This document shows, in pieces, positions 46,961 through 57,964 of a stretch of DNA of 64,000 nt (its first letter is position 1; every line of letters starts with the position of its first letter). Both the position numbers and the translations under genes were made by a program. Source of the stretch: Trileptium ribeirensis (lineage: Eukaryota; Nematoda; Enoplea; Enoplida; Thoracostomopsidae); assembly GCA_030248225.1 (NCBI GenBank), contig JASANE010028247.1, positions 1 to 64,000 on the forward strand, given 5' to 3'. The notes below the pieces were generated by a model that saw only the letters and a list, made by a program, of their open reading frames with translations, was not told the DNA's origin and did no database searches.

Positions 46961-47196
46961 TGTTATGGAATAGAAAATTTGTCGAAATCTGTCCTCCGAA
47001 AATGAGTTATGAATGACAGCGACGGAAAAAAGAAATTTTCACGATTTTTCCCTCTAAAACCCCAAGTTGAAACTTCGCTTGTTTCGCGCGCTCCGTGTCA
47101 GTTATCAAAATCAATTGGTTCGCTTGTATTTGGAAATATATATGTACCTAATATATGTATCTAATACGTTACTTACTAAATTTCCGTGCAACTCAC

Positions 47197-47366
47197 AGAT
47201 TTGGTCGTCCGATCGCGGATGCGTACAAATTTTTCATAAGGGTGCGTAAACGTTTGATGCCCAACTTTGCCAATGCCATCAGCCCATATTGCGAAGCCAT
47301 TCGCTAACTGAATTTGTGGAGAAACGTATCTTTGCACGCGTGTTGTAATTCCCTTTGCAACAGCTT
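47197..47366 (-). CDS. Exon of an unknown minus-strand gene (56 codons)
   Basis: The acceptor GAGCTATTTAG|AA and the consensus donor AAATCT|GTGAGT bound a 170-nt exon, entered after codon position 1 and left in phase 0. It encodes AVAKGITTRVQRYVSP, then QIQLANGFAIWADGIGKVGH and QTFTHPYEKFVRIRDRTTKS, a convincing globular-protein text. The neighbouring exon at 47494-47628 looks related in protein and DNA (both have a CCGATCGCG word shortly before an ACTCAC donor on the plus strand). The two do not join in phase, so they may be duplicated modules, alternative exons or pseudogene parts. No family recognised. Confidence 0.5.
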
Positions 47367-47493
47367 CTAAATAGCTCAGAATTTACGTACGCCGCTTTAC
47401 CAATAAAGCTGAATAGCCACAAATTTTGAATTAAGCTGGTCAGTGATTTTTCTGGCCTGTATCATCTGCTTGTGTCCACTGATATGTACTCAC

Positions 47494-47628
47494 TTGTTTG
47501 TGCCCCGATCGCGTATAGACTTGCAATGCATAAGAACAAATACCGTCATAAGGATGATTTACAAATCCGTCCGCTGGTAGGCACTGCGAAACTAGTGCAC
47601 AGCAAACGCTTTGGAGTCGCCTGACCAT
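47494..47628 (-). CDS. Possible exon related to the one at 47197-47366
   Basis: A minus frame ends at the donor ACAAACAA|GTGAGT. It may start at ATG 47626-47628 (45 codons) or at an acceptor within (TGTGCACTAG|TT). The text SQCLPADGFVNHPYDGICSY and ALQVYTRSGHKQ parallels 'QIQLANGFAIWADGI...' in the next exon, with GF and DGI at matching spacing. Phase 0 exit does not fit the entry phase of 47366. Confidence 0.35.
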
Positions 47629-48544
47629 ATCCTAGACGAAACGTTCTAGCATTCTGCTTAATTGTTGCCATGGAGAGGTATATTATCAAGAATACATAGC
47701 CTGAAAGCTGATAGTTTGTCATATTTTATCAATTCAAAACAACATTTCTTTTACAAAACAGATTTATTAACAATACAGACACAAGGTTAAGACCAAACAA
47801 CGGTATGAAAGGCACAAACAGGTCGCAAATCAAGTCAATCGGTGCCAAACATCGGTATCAACGCGCAAACAGTTCAAAAAGCAATCATTTGCCTTCCGAC
47901 CAGTGCGAAAAAAGGCAACAGGATTGAGTGTTATAACCATGAGTCCGGAGTGGACAGTTGTTTATACTAAGTTCATTTTTAAGACAACGCGTCCAGCAAG
48001 GGCAACAATGGTGATCAAGTCGTCATCTTGGTCCGGCGTGGACAAATAAACAAGTCCTGGTAATACATGTGTTAGCAACTGCTCAACTGGCGCCAGGTAC
48101 GGCTAAATATAGACATCATTCGCACGAGAAACCAACAGTGGATCCCGAAGATTTGGTTTCTTGTAATTATCTTAATCCTTCTGTCTTCAGCGACAAAGAG
48201 GCCGTCGCAAGCTCTTCAAAAATTGGAAAAGATGGCAAAAGTTGGAGGCAGGTCGTGCATAATCAATTTGTTATAACCTCATAAGTTAATCTTTTTCACA
48301 AAACTAGGAGACCACCGACACTTCGCGACGCCTTTACCTCGAGGCACACTCGATCCGACATTATCTAATGCAGCAAATTCTTTTTCGTTAGACATTGGCA
48401 ACGATGCTGTAATCGCTGGATCTTGACAAGGAAAAAGTTTGGTGTAGTAAATCGTCAATCAGTGTTTTCGAGTGGTAGTTATATACTACCGTCGCTATGC
48501 CTAGTCGGTACGCTTTACTACTCCTCATATCGAATACTGGACCG

Positions 48545-48900
48545 ATCACCGATTGGCACAAACTGCGAAAATCCGAAATGGTCTGCGGAGTCTCAACTAC
48601 GATAACCCAGTTTTCGAGCTGCCGAACCTGAAATCCGATGTTGTCGCATTGCTCGAAGCCCAAACTTTGTCAACGCTATCCTGGAACAGCCTACGACAAG
48701 CAACAAGCTGCCTGCACTGAATATCAATTCGATCAAACTATCCGACTTCTTCGAAAAAGATACCACGGTCTAGTTCCATCAATTCCATCGAAGGTTGAGC
48801 GACGCTACAAAATCCGTGAAGCTCCTTTGTGGTCGACCATATTTCGGCTCAAGACAGCGAAATCTGATATTACCACCCAAATTTTTGGTAACAACGCGGC
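48545..48900 (+). pseudogene. Gypsy gag remnant
   Basis: Frame-shifted text such as AAEPEIRCCRIA and HGLVPSIPSKVERRYKIRE matches the gag pattern 'DPExWFxQVExQF ... YxxVVxxLPxxVxxxVxDxI'. No zinc knuckle was seen. At least two frames are needed to follow it. Confidence 0.45.
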
Positions 48901-49264
48901 ATGAAGCCGTAGACCAGGGGCACAGCACGCTATTCGAAAGTGAGAAGCGCAACTCAAAATGGGGGCGCAAGGAAAAATTGCGGATGCCATAATGTTAAAT
49001 CCTATTTTTGCCGCATTTTGCCGAAAAGTGTGAGGATAGTTGGCCCCGCCCCGTTTTACTGCGTCCCTACCGGCAATCGTGCAAGTGGATCATTCGCAAG
49101 AAATCAGGAAACCTCTGGACGTCGTCGACAGCGCGGCATACTGCGAGGTAAACTCGATTCGTATAGCTACCAACCCAATCGGCTCGACGCTTTTTCGATA
49201 CAAGAGGCGACAGAAGTTTGATGTATCTCTTTTCGCTCTGCCTACAACGTGATCCTACTGCTAG

Positions 49265-49470
49265 ACCATAACAACCGCTAACGCTACGCCGATCAAAATG
49301 CGCAGCGATCGAACATTACATTTCGAGGTCGACGGCGCTAACGAATGGTACCAAAGGCGATTCATCATTGCCGACTAGATTAGCCTATATTGGGCCATGA
49401 TTTCCTAGGACCGCACAAACTGTCAACTAATTGCCCGGGCAACACTTTACGCCCAGCCGTTCGTCTAACG
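49265..49470 (+). pseudogene. Gypsy protease remnant
   Basis: The text TANATPIKMRSDRTLHFEVD, followed by RRFIIAD and a decayed 'PILGADFL'-like segment, matches the second half of retroviral-type aspartic proteases of Gypsy elements. The catalytic Asp-Thr/Ser-Gly would precede it and is not recognisable. Confidence 0.55.
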
Positions 49471-49589
49471 ACTGGTGCAACCACAACCATTGCCGACAAC
49501 GATCTCGAAACAAAACCAGTGCCGTAACATGCTGTCAGATCAACGACACGATATCCTTCGTTTCCGAGCAGTTGATGCAATTCTAGTGC

Positions 49590-50215
49590 GTTTTCGAGGT
49601 ATCATCAACAAACTCTCCCGTCACATATTTGATTCAGCCTCATATTGTGATTAGCGGTGCTTTGCAAGGTCACTTAGACTGCTCAGCAACAAACTTCAAG
49701 TAACAAAACAGGAATGCGTCGAGCTCCAGCGCACCGAGATTATGTAACGATGAGAATCGCCCTGGGGAGCACTACTTCAGGTTGTCCAGAAATCGAATGG
49801 CGGTTTGTGATCATGTTGCGACTCCATATTCGCACAATGCTGGAAGGCTAGCCGATGCCGAACCTCAATGACATCATCAAAAAATTATCAGGATATTGAG
49901 AGTTCCGCAAGCTTGACTGCATCACAGCATTTAATCAAAAACAGGTAGTTCCGGAATATATCAAAAAGGCTGTTATCATGACACAACTCGACATGCTTGT
50001 CTACCGAGGCATGCCATGTGGGCTGCGAATTGCGTCACAAACGTTTCGGCGCCTGATGGATCACGCATTCCGCGATATGCCATTCGTTAAAACATACAAC
50101 AACGAAATTTTCGCGGCAAGTGTTTCCGATGACGAACGTCGTGAACACCTTAACCACACATTCGCACGATTCGACTTATGTGTACTCAAATTCAAATCAG
50201 TTAAATAAGACTTAT
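49590..50215 (+). pseudogene. Gypsy reverse transcriptase remnant
   Basis: ESPWGALLQVVQKSNGG near 49755 corresponds to the 'SPWASPLVxVxKKDG' block. At 49978-50208 an open frame gives the 'MPFGLRNAxxTFQRLMD' block (VYRGMPCGLRIASQTFRRLM) and then TYNNEIFAASVSDDERREHL. The catalytic 'YIDD' motif has become YNNE (50095-50106), so both essential aspartates of that motif are lost. Stops interrupt the segment before 49978. Confidence 0.8.
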
Positions 50216-50289
50216 TCGAGCTGACAGTCGAGCTTGTCGGTGTCGAACTATTTACGCTTGGAATTCGCCCAATGGCGCAATATTGAGGC

Positions 50290-50880
50290 GATGAATCGAG
50301 TTCCGCAGCCAACAAAGCTCAGCGAGATGCGACGATTCCTTAATCTGTGTGGTTTATATCACAGATTTATCGAAGCATATTCTTGAATCGGCACAGCGCT
50401 CGCCCATCTCACAAAAACAGCGAAATCGAAGAAAAGAGCGAAAACCTCACAGTCAGCGAAAACCGAATTGTCTGATAACACCGAATATTCGTTCCGCACT
50501 TTAACGGAGAAGATCGCCAAGCTTCCAATGCTCGCTTACTAGCAACACGACGATCAAATTGTCCTGTCAGCCGATGCATTTCCTGAAATTTCAGCGATTG
50601 GGAACGAAAGAACTGACCGTGAACTGCTTGCAATTTTTGTCAGCCTCAAACACTCCGACTAGCTCATCGGTCATCTAGTGACTATATATACACCATACGC
50701 CGCTGGTCTGTTGCTTCAACATGAAAAATTCGAGATATCAACAGTGCCAGTGGCTGTCGTATATCTCCAATTCTACGTTACGATTCGACACGTCGCCGGT
50801 GCCGAAAATATTCTTGCCGACTACCGTTCGCGCCCAACAGTTACTGTAGTTCAAGCAGCGCCAATGATCGATGAAATCGC
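50290..50880 (+). pseudogene. Gypsy RT thumb and RNase H remnant
   Basis: Near 50300-50390: NRVPQPTKLSEMRRFLNL and CGLYHRFIEAYS match the 'PxTxxxLRRFLGLxNFYRRFI' block. RNase H follows: VLSADAF near 50560, TDRELLAIFVSLKHS at about 50610 and the end RHVAGAENILADYRSRP near 50790-50835 (family form 'HVxGxxNxVADALSR'). Confidence 0.75.
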
Positions 50881-50991
50881 AAATGGTCAAGTCGACGATC
50901 AACATCTGCAAACGGTGTTCAAGACATCGACGCTGGCCTCTATGGGGACTGTCTGTCAACGGTAAACAAATCTGATAAAGATGACAAATAT

Positions 50992-51343
50992 CGTTCATTC
51001 CTGCGGAAAAAATTCCGATGGCACATTTTTGCTTGTTCCACAGCCTCACGCATCAAATCGACAAATTTTCGCTCACAAAAATGTGGGTAATATTACTTCA
51101 ATTTTCGCGAACACAAAATGGTTAGATTTCAATCGCGAGCGCTATGTTCGCAAACTGTTTTACGCCGAATTTTAATTAACCAAAAAGCGTTACGCAAGAA
51201 ATTTTATCCAAAAATACAAAATAGGATGGTTGGCGGGGTCACCTTAAGTTCACTCGCGCATAAGACGACATGAATCGTTAATTCCTGCTGTAAATATTTC
51301 GTTGACACATTTTTGCTTGCCTCACAGCCTCACACATTCAAGC
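50992..51343 (+). repeat. 66-bp direct duplication around inserted text inside the Gypsy remnant
   Basis: CGTTCATTCCTGCGGAAAAA through CACAGCCTCACGCATCAAA at 50992-51057 recurs in diverged form at 51278-51343 (CGTTAATTCCTGCTGTAAAT through CACAGCCTCACACATTCAA). About 220 bp of unrelated sequence lies between. It could be an old local duplication or the footprint of an insertion. Confidence 0.6.
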
Positions 51344-51559
51344 TAACGGCCGACAATGGTTCTGATTAGCCAGTCGTATGTCTGACGGAGCATGAGAAAA
51401 ACGTTCGCAATATAGTTAAAAGTTGCGACGATAGTCAAACCGAAAACTCAGTCGCCACACAAGGACGCCAATCGAGCCGATACCGACAAGACAACGGTTT
51501 CACACTATTCATGTCGACGTCGTTGGTAAGCTACCGCGGAGCCATAGAAAGCTATATCA

Positions 51560-51700
51560 GCGGGCTCCAACATCGTTACAGAGGGCCATACAAAGTAATT
51601 AGAACAGTGCGGAAAACTATTCCCGTCGACAACTCTGGCCACTAAGACACAGTTTCCCTCGAACGCGTGAAGCCCGCAAGACGATACAAACAGTGACCGT
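51560..51700 (+). pseudogene. Gypsy integrase C-terminal remnant
   Basis: The text HRYRGPYKVIRTVRKTIPVD and DTVSLERVKPARRYKQ matches the last part of Gypsy pol. Nearly all of the integrase zinc finger and DDE catalytic core is missing between about 50970 and 51500, where only some 500 bp remain, including the duplication at 50992-51343. Confidence 0.65.
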
Positions 51701-52139
51701 ATGATTCTCCAACGAGATCATACCAAACCGATACGCTAGACTCGGAAATCTGGGCGAAATATCTCGGTTATCTTTGATGATTCGAGCTCAAAGTCCTGAA
51801 AACAGGTACACCGCTCGACTACAAAAGTCCACGTCCCGGCGACGTTCCGATCAAATTCGTCGGTACTGGTTTATTAGTAATGGTCAAACGATGTTCCACA
51901 GCTCCAACGATAAAATCTGCTCTACGTCGACACGACTATCGATGTGCTCCGAACAGCGATCGAATCCATATATCGGTTCGATTCTTTGATAACTCACTTC
52001 AAGGATCCGAGCTCAGCTCTTCTGATGGTGGCTAATGTAGTAGCGGCTATTTCTTTCAGCAGTAGCCGTCGTCGGTATCTTCTTGAAGTCGGTGTACCTT
52101 TGAAGACACAGTTAGCCGTTGATTTGCATATGAAGAGCT

Positions 52140-52310
52140 TGTACACTATATAAGCCCGGACTTTTGCGAATTTGGAAGGCAGTTTTATTTTTATCATTCG
52201 TACTGCTTCAGCGTCATGCTGACACTTCCTATTCTGTCTTGTGATTGTTGTTTGTTAATAAAGATATCATTTGTTAGATTTCGGTATAAAGCTACCAAAA
52301 CGAAGTAAGG
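52140..52310 (+). promoter_or_regulatory. Candidate 3' LTR core: TATA box and poly(A) signal
   Basis: CACTATATAAGCCCGGAC at about 52144 looks like an LTR promoter, and TTAATAAAGATATC near 52255 like its poly(A) signal; an LTR end could be near GCTACCA (about 52291-52297). No matching 5' copy was found near 47.6-48.1 kb, so the LTR is inferred from one side only. Confidence 0.4.
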
Positions 52311-52319
52311 CTAAGATTA

Positions 52320-53110
52320 ATTTCAGTAGAAAATTAAGCAAGACCAACGGTCTTACACGACGCCGAAATATGTTCGTACTAATACGTTTTATTATTTTTT
52401 TGCAGCATTATTGATATGCTCCTGACATTTTAATAGTGTTGTTAATGAACTACTTAAATTGAATTAAATTAGTTTGTTGAATTTAAGCTTTAGTAGTCGA
52501 TAATTGAGGCAAAATGTCCTTGACAATTTTTGTATGCTTGCCAAAAACAGAGCGGTACCAATGTCTAGGTACATTCGCATTTTTAATTGGACCAAAACAA
52601 CCTTTTTAAAATGATTGCATATAACATATTTTAGGAAACTATTATTTTTTCGCCATTTATTTATCGTATTTATTTTTTACGCCAACTTATTTATTTTTAA
52701 ACAATTTAAATTCTCAGTAGCACATTGTGTTGCTCTGCTTAAGTGCTTACTAAAACTTGTTCACATGCTGTACTGCTACGGTAAACCTTAGCTTCACATG
52801 GCGTCAACACTTGTATCATTCAAACACAATGCAAATTTATCCCAAATGCTAAACATGTGGAAAAAATGACTCTTCAAGAGATAATGCGTCAGATTTTAAG
52901 ATAGTATTGCGTTGACATTTTAGGACAGGTGTGTGACAATTTCAAACTAATAGATTTTATTTTCAAAAACAATTAGAAATGAGACAAAATCAATAAACTT
53001 AAAAGTTCTAAATCTAAAAATAGAAGTGAAATCTAAATTTATTCTATAAACCTAAAATAGAAATTAGATTTGAATAAATGTATGAATCTAAAATAGAAAT
53101 AAGATCTAAA
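52320..53110. other. No gene seen; AATAGAAAT-type degenerate repeats
   Basis: AT-rich DNA. From about 52990 to 53300 the words AAATAGAAAT and AGATCTAAA recur in loose tandem, interrupted by the short MITE. Confidence 0.45.
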
Positions 53111-53121
53111 GTAGTGGAAGC

Positions 53122-53202
53122 AGGAGTGCATTAGGGAAGAGTATGACACGGGGTAACATTAGAGTGCAGGGAAGTGTCATACTCTTCCCGAATGCACTCT
53201 TG
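53122..53202. mobile_element. Minimal copy of the AAGAGTGCATT fold-back MITE
   Basis: GAGTGCATTAGGGAAGAGTA with TGACAC on the left faces its complement (GTGTCATACTCTTCCC, AATGCACTCTTG) on the right, separated by about 24 bp that include a further partial repeat, GAGTGCAGGGAAG. Both arms match the termini of the 5491-5886 element for about 40 bp, so this is a deletion derivative or the terminal stem alone. It is inserted within the AATAGAAAT repeat tract. Confidence 0.8.
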
Positions 53203-53560
53203 GTGTAAGGAAAACCTCAAAATAGAAACATCTAAATTTTTATTATTAGAGTCAAAATAGAAATGAGATCTAAGTTAGCGTATAAAACTACAGATAGATT
53301 TGAAGCAGTTAGTAAATTTCTACAAGCTAATATATACCAAAGTCTCCGCAGGATTTATATTCTGTGCAAATTTTCATTAAATTAAAACAGAGTGAAATTA
53401 TTTTAAACTAAAATTCATAACATATCGCCCGAACTAAAATCTACATAAATTTTGCAGTACATTGAAAGATTCTAATATTTTCAACACCTACCAAATACGA
53501 GGATATATTTTTATAAAGTGTTGCGAGCAATTGGAGCCAAAACAATTAACACCTTCACAG

Positions 53561-55184
53561 AAACAAGTTGGCCATCTTACAGTATTTATGTAATATTCAT
53601 AGTTTTACTTGTCAATGTCTTGGGAAGACAGCCGGTTTTCACAATTTTCGGCGTTAATCATCGTGAAAGCGGCGGCCGGTCAGTAGAGGTCTATCCGCTT
53701 ATATCATGTGTATTATACCAAAGTACCGACCCTTGTTGATGTTATCGCCATAGAAAACAGTGGAATTGTTTAAATTAATTCTGTAGTATAGTAAACAAGT
53801 TGGCCATCTTACAGTATTTATGTAATATGCATAGTTTTACTTGTCAATGTCTTGGGAAGACAGCCGGTTTTCACGATTTTCGGCGTTAATCATCGTGAAA
53901 GCGGCGGCCGGTCAGTAGAGGTCTATCCGCTTATATCATGTGTATTATACCAAAGTACCGACCCTTGTTGATGTTATCGCCATAGAAAACAGTGGAATTG
54001 TTTAAATTAATTCTGTAGTATAGTAAACAAGTTGGCCATCTTACAGTATTTATGTAATATGCATAGTTTTACTTGTCAATGTCTTGGGAAGACAGCCGGT
54101 TTTCACAATTTTCGGCGTTAATCATCATGAAAGCGGCGGCCGGTCAGTAGAGGTCTATCCGCTTATATCATGTGTATTATACCAAAGTACCGACCCTTGT
54201 TGATGTTATCGCCATAGAAAATAGTGGAATTGTTTAAATTAATTCTGTAGTATAGTAAACAAGTTGGCCATCTTACAGTATTTATGTAATATGCATAGTT
54301 TTACTTGTCAATGTCTTGGGAAGACAGCCGGTTTTAACAATTTTCGGCGTTAATCATCGTGAAAGCGGCGGCCGGTCAGTAGAGGTCTATCCGCTTATAT
54401 CATGTGTATTATACCAAAGTACCGACCCTTGTTGATGTTATCGCCATAGAAAACAGTGGAATTGTTTAAATTAATTCTGTAGTATAGTAAACAAGTTGGC
54501 CATCTTACAGTATTTATGTAATATGCATAGTTTTACTTGTCAATGTCTTGGGAAGACAGCCGGTTTTCACAATTTTCGGCGTTAATCATCGTGAAAGCGG
54601 CGGCCGGTCAGTAGAGGTCTATCCGCTTATATCATGTGTATTATACCAAAGCACCGACCCTTGTTGATGTTATCGCCATAGAAAACAGTGGAATTGTTTA
54701 AATTAATTCTGTAGTATAGTAAACAAGTTGGCCATCTTACAGTATTTATGTAATATGCATAGTTTTACTTGTCAATGTCTTGGGAAGACAGCCGGTTTTC
54801 ACAATTTTCGGCGTTAATCATCGTGAAAGCGGCGGCCGGTCAGTAGAGGTCTATCCGCTTATATCATGTGTATTATACCAAAGTACCGACCCTTGTTGAT
54901 GTTATCGCCATAGAAAACAGTGGAATTGTTTAAATTAATTCTGTAGTATAGTAAACAAGTTGGCCATCTTACAGTATTTATGTAATATGCATAGTTTTAC
55001 TTGTCAATGTCTTGGGAAGACAGCCGGTTTTCACAATTTTCGGCGTTAATCATCGTGAAAGCGGCGGCCGGTCAGTAGAAGTCTATCCGCTTATATCATG
55101 TATATTATACCAAAGTACCGACCCTTGTTGATTTTATCGCCATAGCAAACAGTGGAATTGTTTAAATTAATTCTGTAGTATTAG
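53561..55184. repeat. Satellite-like array, seven copies of 232 bp
   Basis: Units start AAACAAGTTGGCCATCTTAC at 53561, 53793, 54025, 54257, 54489, 54721 and 54953, an exact 232-bp spacing. Copies differ by only a few bases. The last copy has the most changes and the array ends within its final bases (TCTGTAGTAT). The unit includes a GC-rich core, AAGCGGCGGCCGGTCAGTAG. A 74-codon frame begins in the left flank and runs through copy one (53518-53739), but 232 is not a multiple of three and the frame does not continue. The homogeneity indicates recent expansion or ongoing gene conversion. Confidence 0.97.
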
Positions 55185-55189
55185 ATTGC

Positions 55190-56650
55190 AAAGACGCCGT
55201 TGCCTAACACTTCGACAGGCTCAGTTTTGCTATAATCAGCTATATGTAGGATTCGGCAATTTAACCGCCAGATACTGCGTCGTCTAAAATGTTCATTTGC
55301 AAGTTGAAGCGAATTTGTAACAAAATGCTGAAGTATTAGTTATGAATATGCAGTTCGTTTTGTAGTTAAGGAAGCTTCTTTATCGTTGGTCGGTCAGTGG
55401 GCCGTCTGTCATCCGTTGGTCCCTCGGCCAAACTTCACAACCGATCGTTGCTCAACACTAATCAACAGCCAATAATCAAATGGTATATTTGCGATTATCT
55501 TATGTCAGCACATTCAATGTGAAATTTTTGGCGCGTGTTTTAAAATAGCTCCATCAGTTTCAATACCGATGATATCAATCACATGGTCATGCCATGGCGT
55601 TGACACTTGTCATTTGTTAATTATGACGTATTTACGTCGTAAGCGCTTGACATAAATATAATAGAAAATTACCGACCACCAACGGCGTATATAATATTTA
55701 AATTATGAAATTGTACAACCCTAGTTTAAAACAAAATATTTCAGATGATAACCACAGTATTATTTGAAACACCCAGTTAAAAACTGTGTATAAACCCCAG
55801 CGTCGAGTTAGAGTAATAGCAAAACCGCGGGTTGAATTATCGAGAACTAAAATGTTGTTCGACGTTCGCCGAATTAAAATAAAACCATAAAAATAGTTTC
55901 AGTACAATCAAAAATTCAAAACGACATGAACATCTGTTTTTTCGGCATCGTTAACGCTTGCTGCTACACTTGTGGATATATAACTTGTTTGATATAAAAT
56001 GGATATCCATTTGAGCAAACCAATTAATTTTAAATTCAGATATATACCGTATCTATATAATTATATACATATTTTATTCATAGATGCCTAAAGGAAAGGG
56101 TACGGAGGTCACCGCATGCGCATCGGACACCACTTGTGCTATTTTTCTTCTCGAGGCCTCAGCGCACCACCGCCCCGACGTGTGTTTGAGCAAAATTCTG
56201 CGAAAAAATTGGGGGAATGTAGGAAGAATCAGGAAAAATTGGGGAACAAGGGGAAATTTTAGGTTATATCAATGGCTTAACTCGGCTCCCATCATGGACA
56301 CCACCTCTGGCACATATGATTTAATTATATAATATATACATAAATGAAAATAAATACCATTGGATTTACCCTTATAGAAAATATTTTATAATTTACCAAA
56401 AAAGAAGGTTTCAACCCTGTAATTGTTGAACTCTAAGATGAACATGCGCGCATGCTACGTTACGTTGTAGGCACGGGTAGCCGTCACATATGAATCATCC
56501 GTACATCGTGATAGGTTCTGTATTAAATAGATACACCATAAAATTTACGAAATCGAAAATACAAATTTCGATGATTTAATAAAAATAATCAAAATAGATC
56601 ACATAGCCAGTGTTTGCAGTAATTACGTTATATACCATATAATGGATGAA
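55190..56650. other. No supported gene
   Basis: A slightly GC-rich patch at 56084-56290 has an 82-codon plus frame (MPKGKGTEVTACASDTT...) without splice or family support; text with AAAAATTGGGG occurs twice in it and suggests a repeat. The remainder is AT-rich. Confidence 0.35.
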
Positions 56651-56654
56651 AGTT

Positions 56655-56800
56655 TGTTGCAACTCTACTAACTCAACAATCGTTCGACGTATTTGGCTGA
56701 TTTTTTTCTATTGGGTGCCTTTAAAGCTACGTCTCTTCAACTGAAATATTGTGCATATGTATTCCCCTATTTCGTGGCATTGGTCAAACAATTCCATGTT
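56655..56800 (+). repeat. Old interspersed repeat, copy B
   Basis: Plus-strand counterpart of 27860-28045, sharing TTTTTTCTATTGGGTGC and GTCTCTTCAACTG. Text further right (CCGATTTAGCTCAAATTTTC near 56858) resembles CCGATTAGGGGCAAATCTTC near 57470, so the family may be longer and present twice here. Confidence 0.55.
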
Positions 56801-57061
56801 TTAGGATAATATAAGCCCGTTTTATATTATCATTTGTAACTAGGCTATGAGCCAACCGATTTAGCTCAAATTTTCACATCGGATGTGCCCTTAGGTGGCT
56901 GGCATGTGTAAACAATATAGCTGAGATATACACTGGCGCGAGGAAAGATACCCGACCAGTTTAAATTTTAGTGCCAACTGTATGCAAATTTTGCTGGGTA
57001 TTTTCGATGATACATCTAAAACCTTACCAAATAGCTATACTAGCAAAGTATAAATATCTCT

Positions 57062-57228
57062 CGAAGCGGATTCAAGAACTGAGTCGAAGGTGTCACGCTT
57101 GGCTAATTCATGCATTAATTAAGGAACTGTGACTAATTATTTGAAGTCATAAATCTTAGTCAAACGTCAATCATGAATTCACCTGATTTTTACACCTTTC
57201 GACTCAGTTCGTCAATGCGGTTTGAAAG
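57062..57228. repeat. Inverted repeat, about 35-bp arms
   Basis: CGAAGCGGATTCAAGAACTG followed by AGTCGAAGGTGT at 57062 faces ACACCTTTCGACTCAGTTCG and TCAATGCGG ending near 57220. A secondary AATTCATG/CATGAATT pair lies inside. The loop is about 100 bp. This may be a MITE, but no flanking duplication is clear. Confidence 0.65.
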
Positions 57229-57724
57229 CTATATAAAATTACACATATGTTGAGAAAAAATTTTTGCCGAAAATTTCAGGGTAAGCACACAATCGAAAAA
57301 ATTGTAATAAGTATTATTCTAATGTGGTTATTAACCGCGAATGCGTGCAGGATCAAGAGTTGGTTACCATTTTATTGGGGTTTCTTCAAAATTACCATTT
57401 TTAGGCTGGAGGCATATAACCTAAAATGCTCGTTTCGTTATTACAAAATATAACTTGCTAATACCTTATCCGATTAGGGGCAAATCTTCACAGACATAAT
57501 AATCACGTTAGCTTTATACAAAGATTCAGCGTCTCATCCTCGATGCTCCGCTACAGCTTCATTACCGTTAACATAAAATTATTAAAGTAATGTATCTAAG
57601 TAAAATTAAATGTATGCTACGAAGCAAACATTCTCAACCCAGTGTCTATTATTACACTACCACAAATGTAAAGCCTCACCACGCTAGCATACATAACATA
57701 GATACAACCAGATTTTATCTGGGC

Positions 57725-57870
57725 CTATGATGTGGTAGCGCACTAAATTTGAAAGCTAGGAACCCGGGTAGGAATTAGGGCTTGTCTGTCACTAGCTTGC
57801 TCTGTCATACCGTAGAGTACTGATGTACGGCTCACCAATCCGGGAAGTTTGCGTAGATATATACTACAAA
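57725..57870 (+). repeat. tRNA-derived SINE copy
   Basis: ATGATGTGGTAGCGCACTAA gives an A-box region and is followed by a decayed B-box (CCCGGGTAGGAATTAG). The body has CTAGCTTGCTCTGTCATACC, shared in part with the 29.2-kb SINE. The head matches the minus-strand copy at 61085-61232 (GTGGTAGCGCACTA). Confidence 0.6.
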
Positions 57871-57872
57871 AG

Positions 57873-57960
57873 TTCATAAAGATCTATGGTGTAGTAGAAC
57901 ACCAGAGTTGCAAGTTAGAGGTCCTGCTGGAATCTTACCTGGTCCATACTAAATATCAGT
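57873..57960 (+). repeat. Second tRNA-like SINE head, adjacent
   Basis: CTATGGTGTAGTAGAACACC and AGAGTTGCAAGTTAGAGGTC repeat the head of the preceding copy, followed by CTGCTGGAATCTTACC in the B-box position. Two same-orientation copies lie head to tail. Confidence 0.55.
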
Positions 57961-57964
57961 CTTA

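Larger units (their letters stand above)
48088..52310 (+). mobile_element. Ty3/Gypsy LTR retrotransposon remnant
   Basis: A plus-strand element with decayed gag, protease, reverse transcriptase, RNase H and the C-terminal part of integrase, in Gypsy order. TGGCGCCAGG at 48088 could be what remains of a tRNA primer-binding site. Pol text with a protease-RT-RNase H-integrase order and an integrase tail of the form 'GPYxVxxxxxxxxxxxxxGxxxxVSxxRxKPA' points to the CsRn1-like branch, which is tentative. The whole is crossed by stops and frameshifts. No 5' LTR matching the 3' end could be found, so it is truncated or too decayed. GC content is higher than in the surrounding DNA. Confidence 0.85.
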
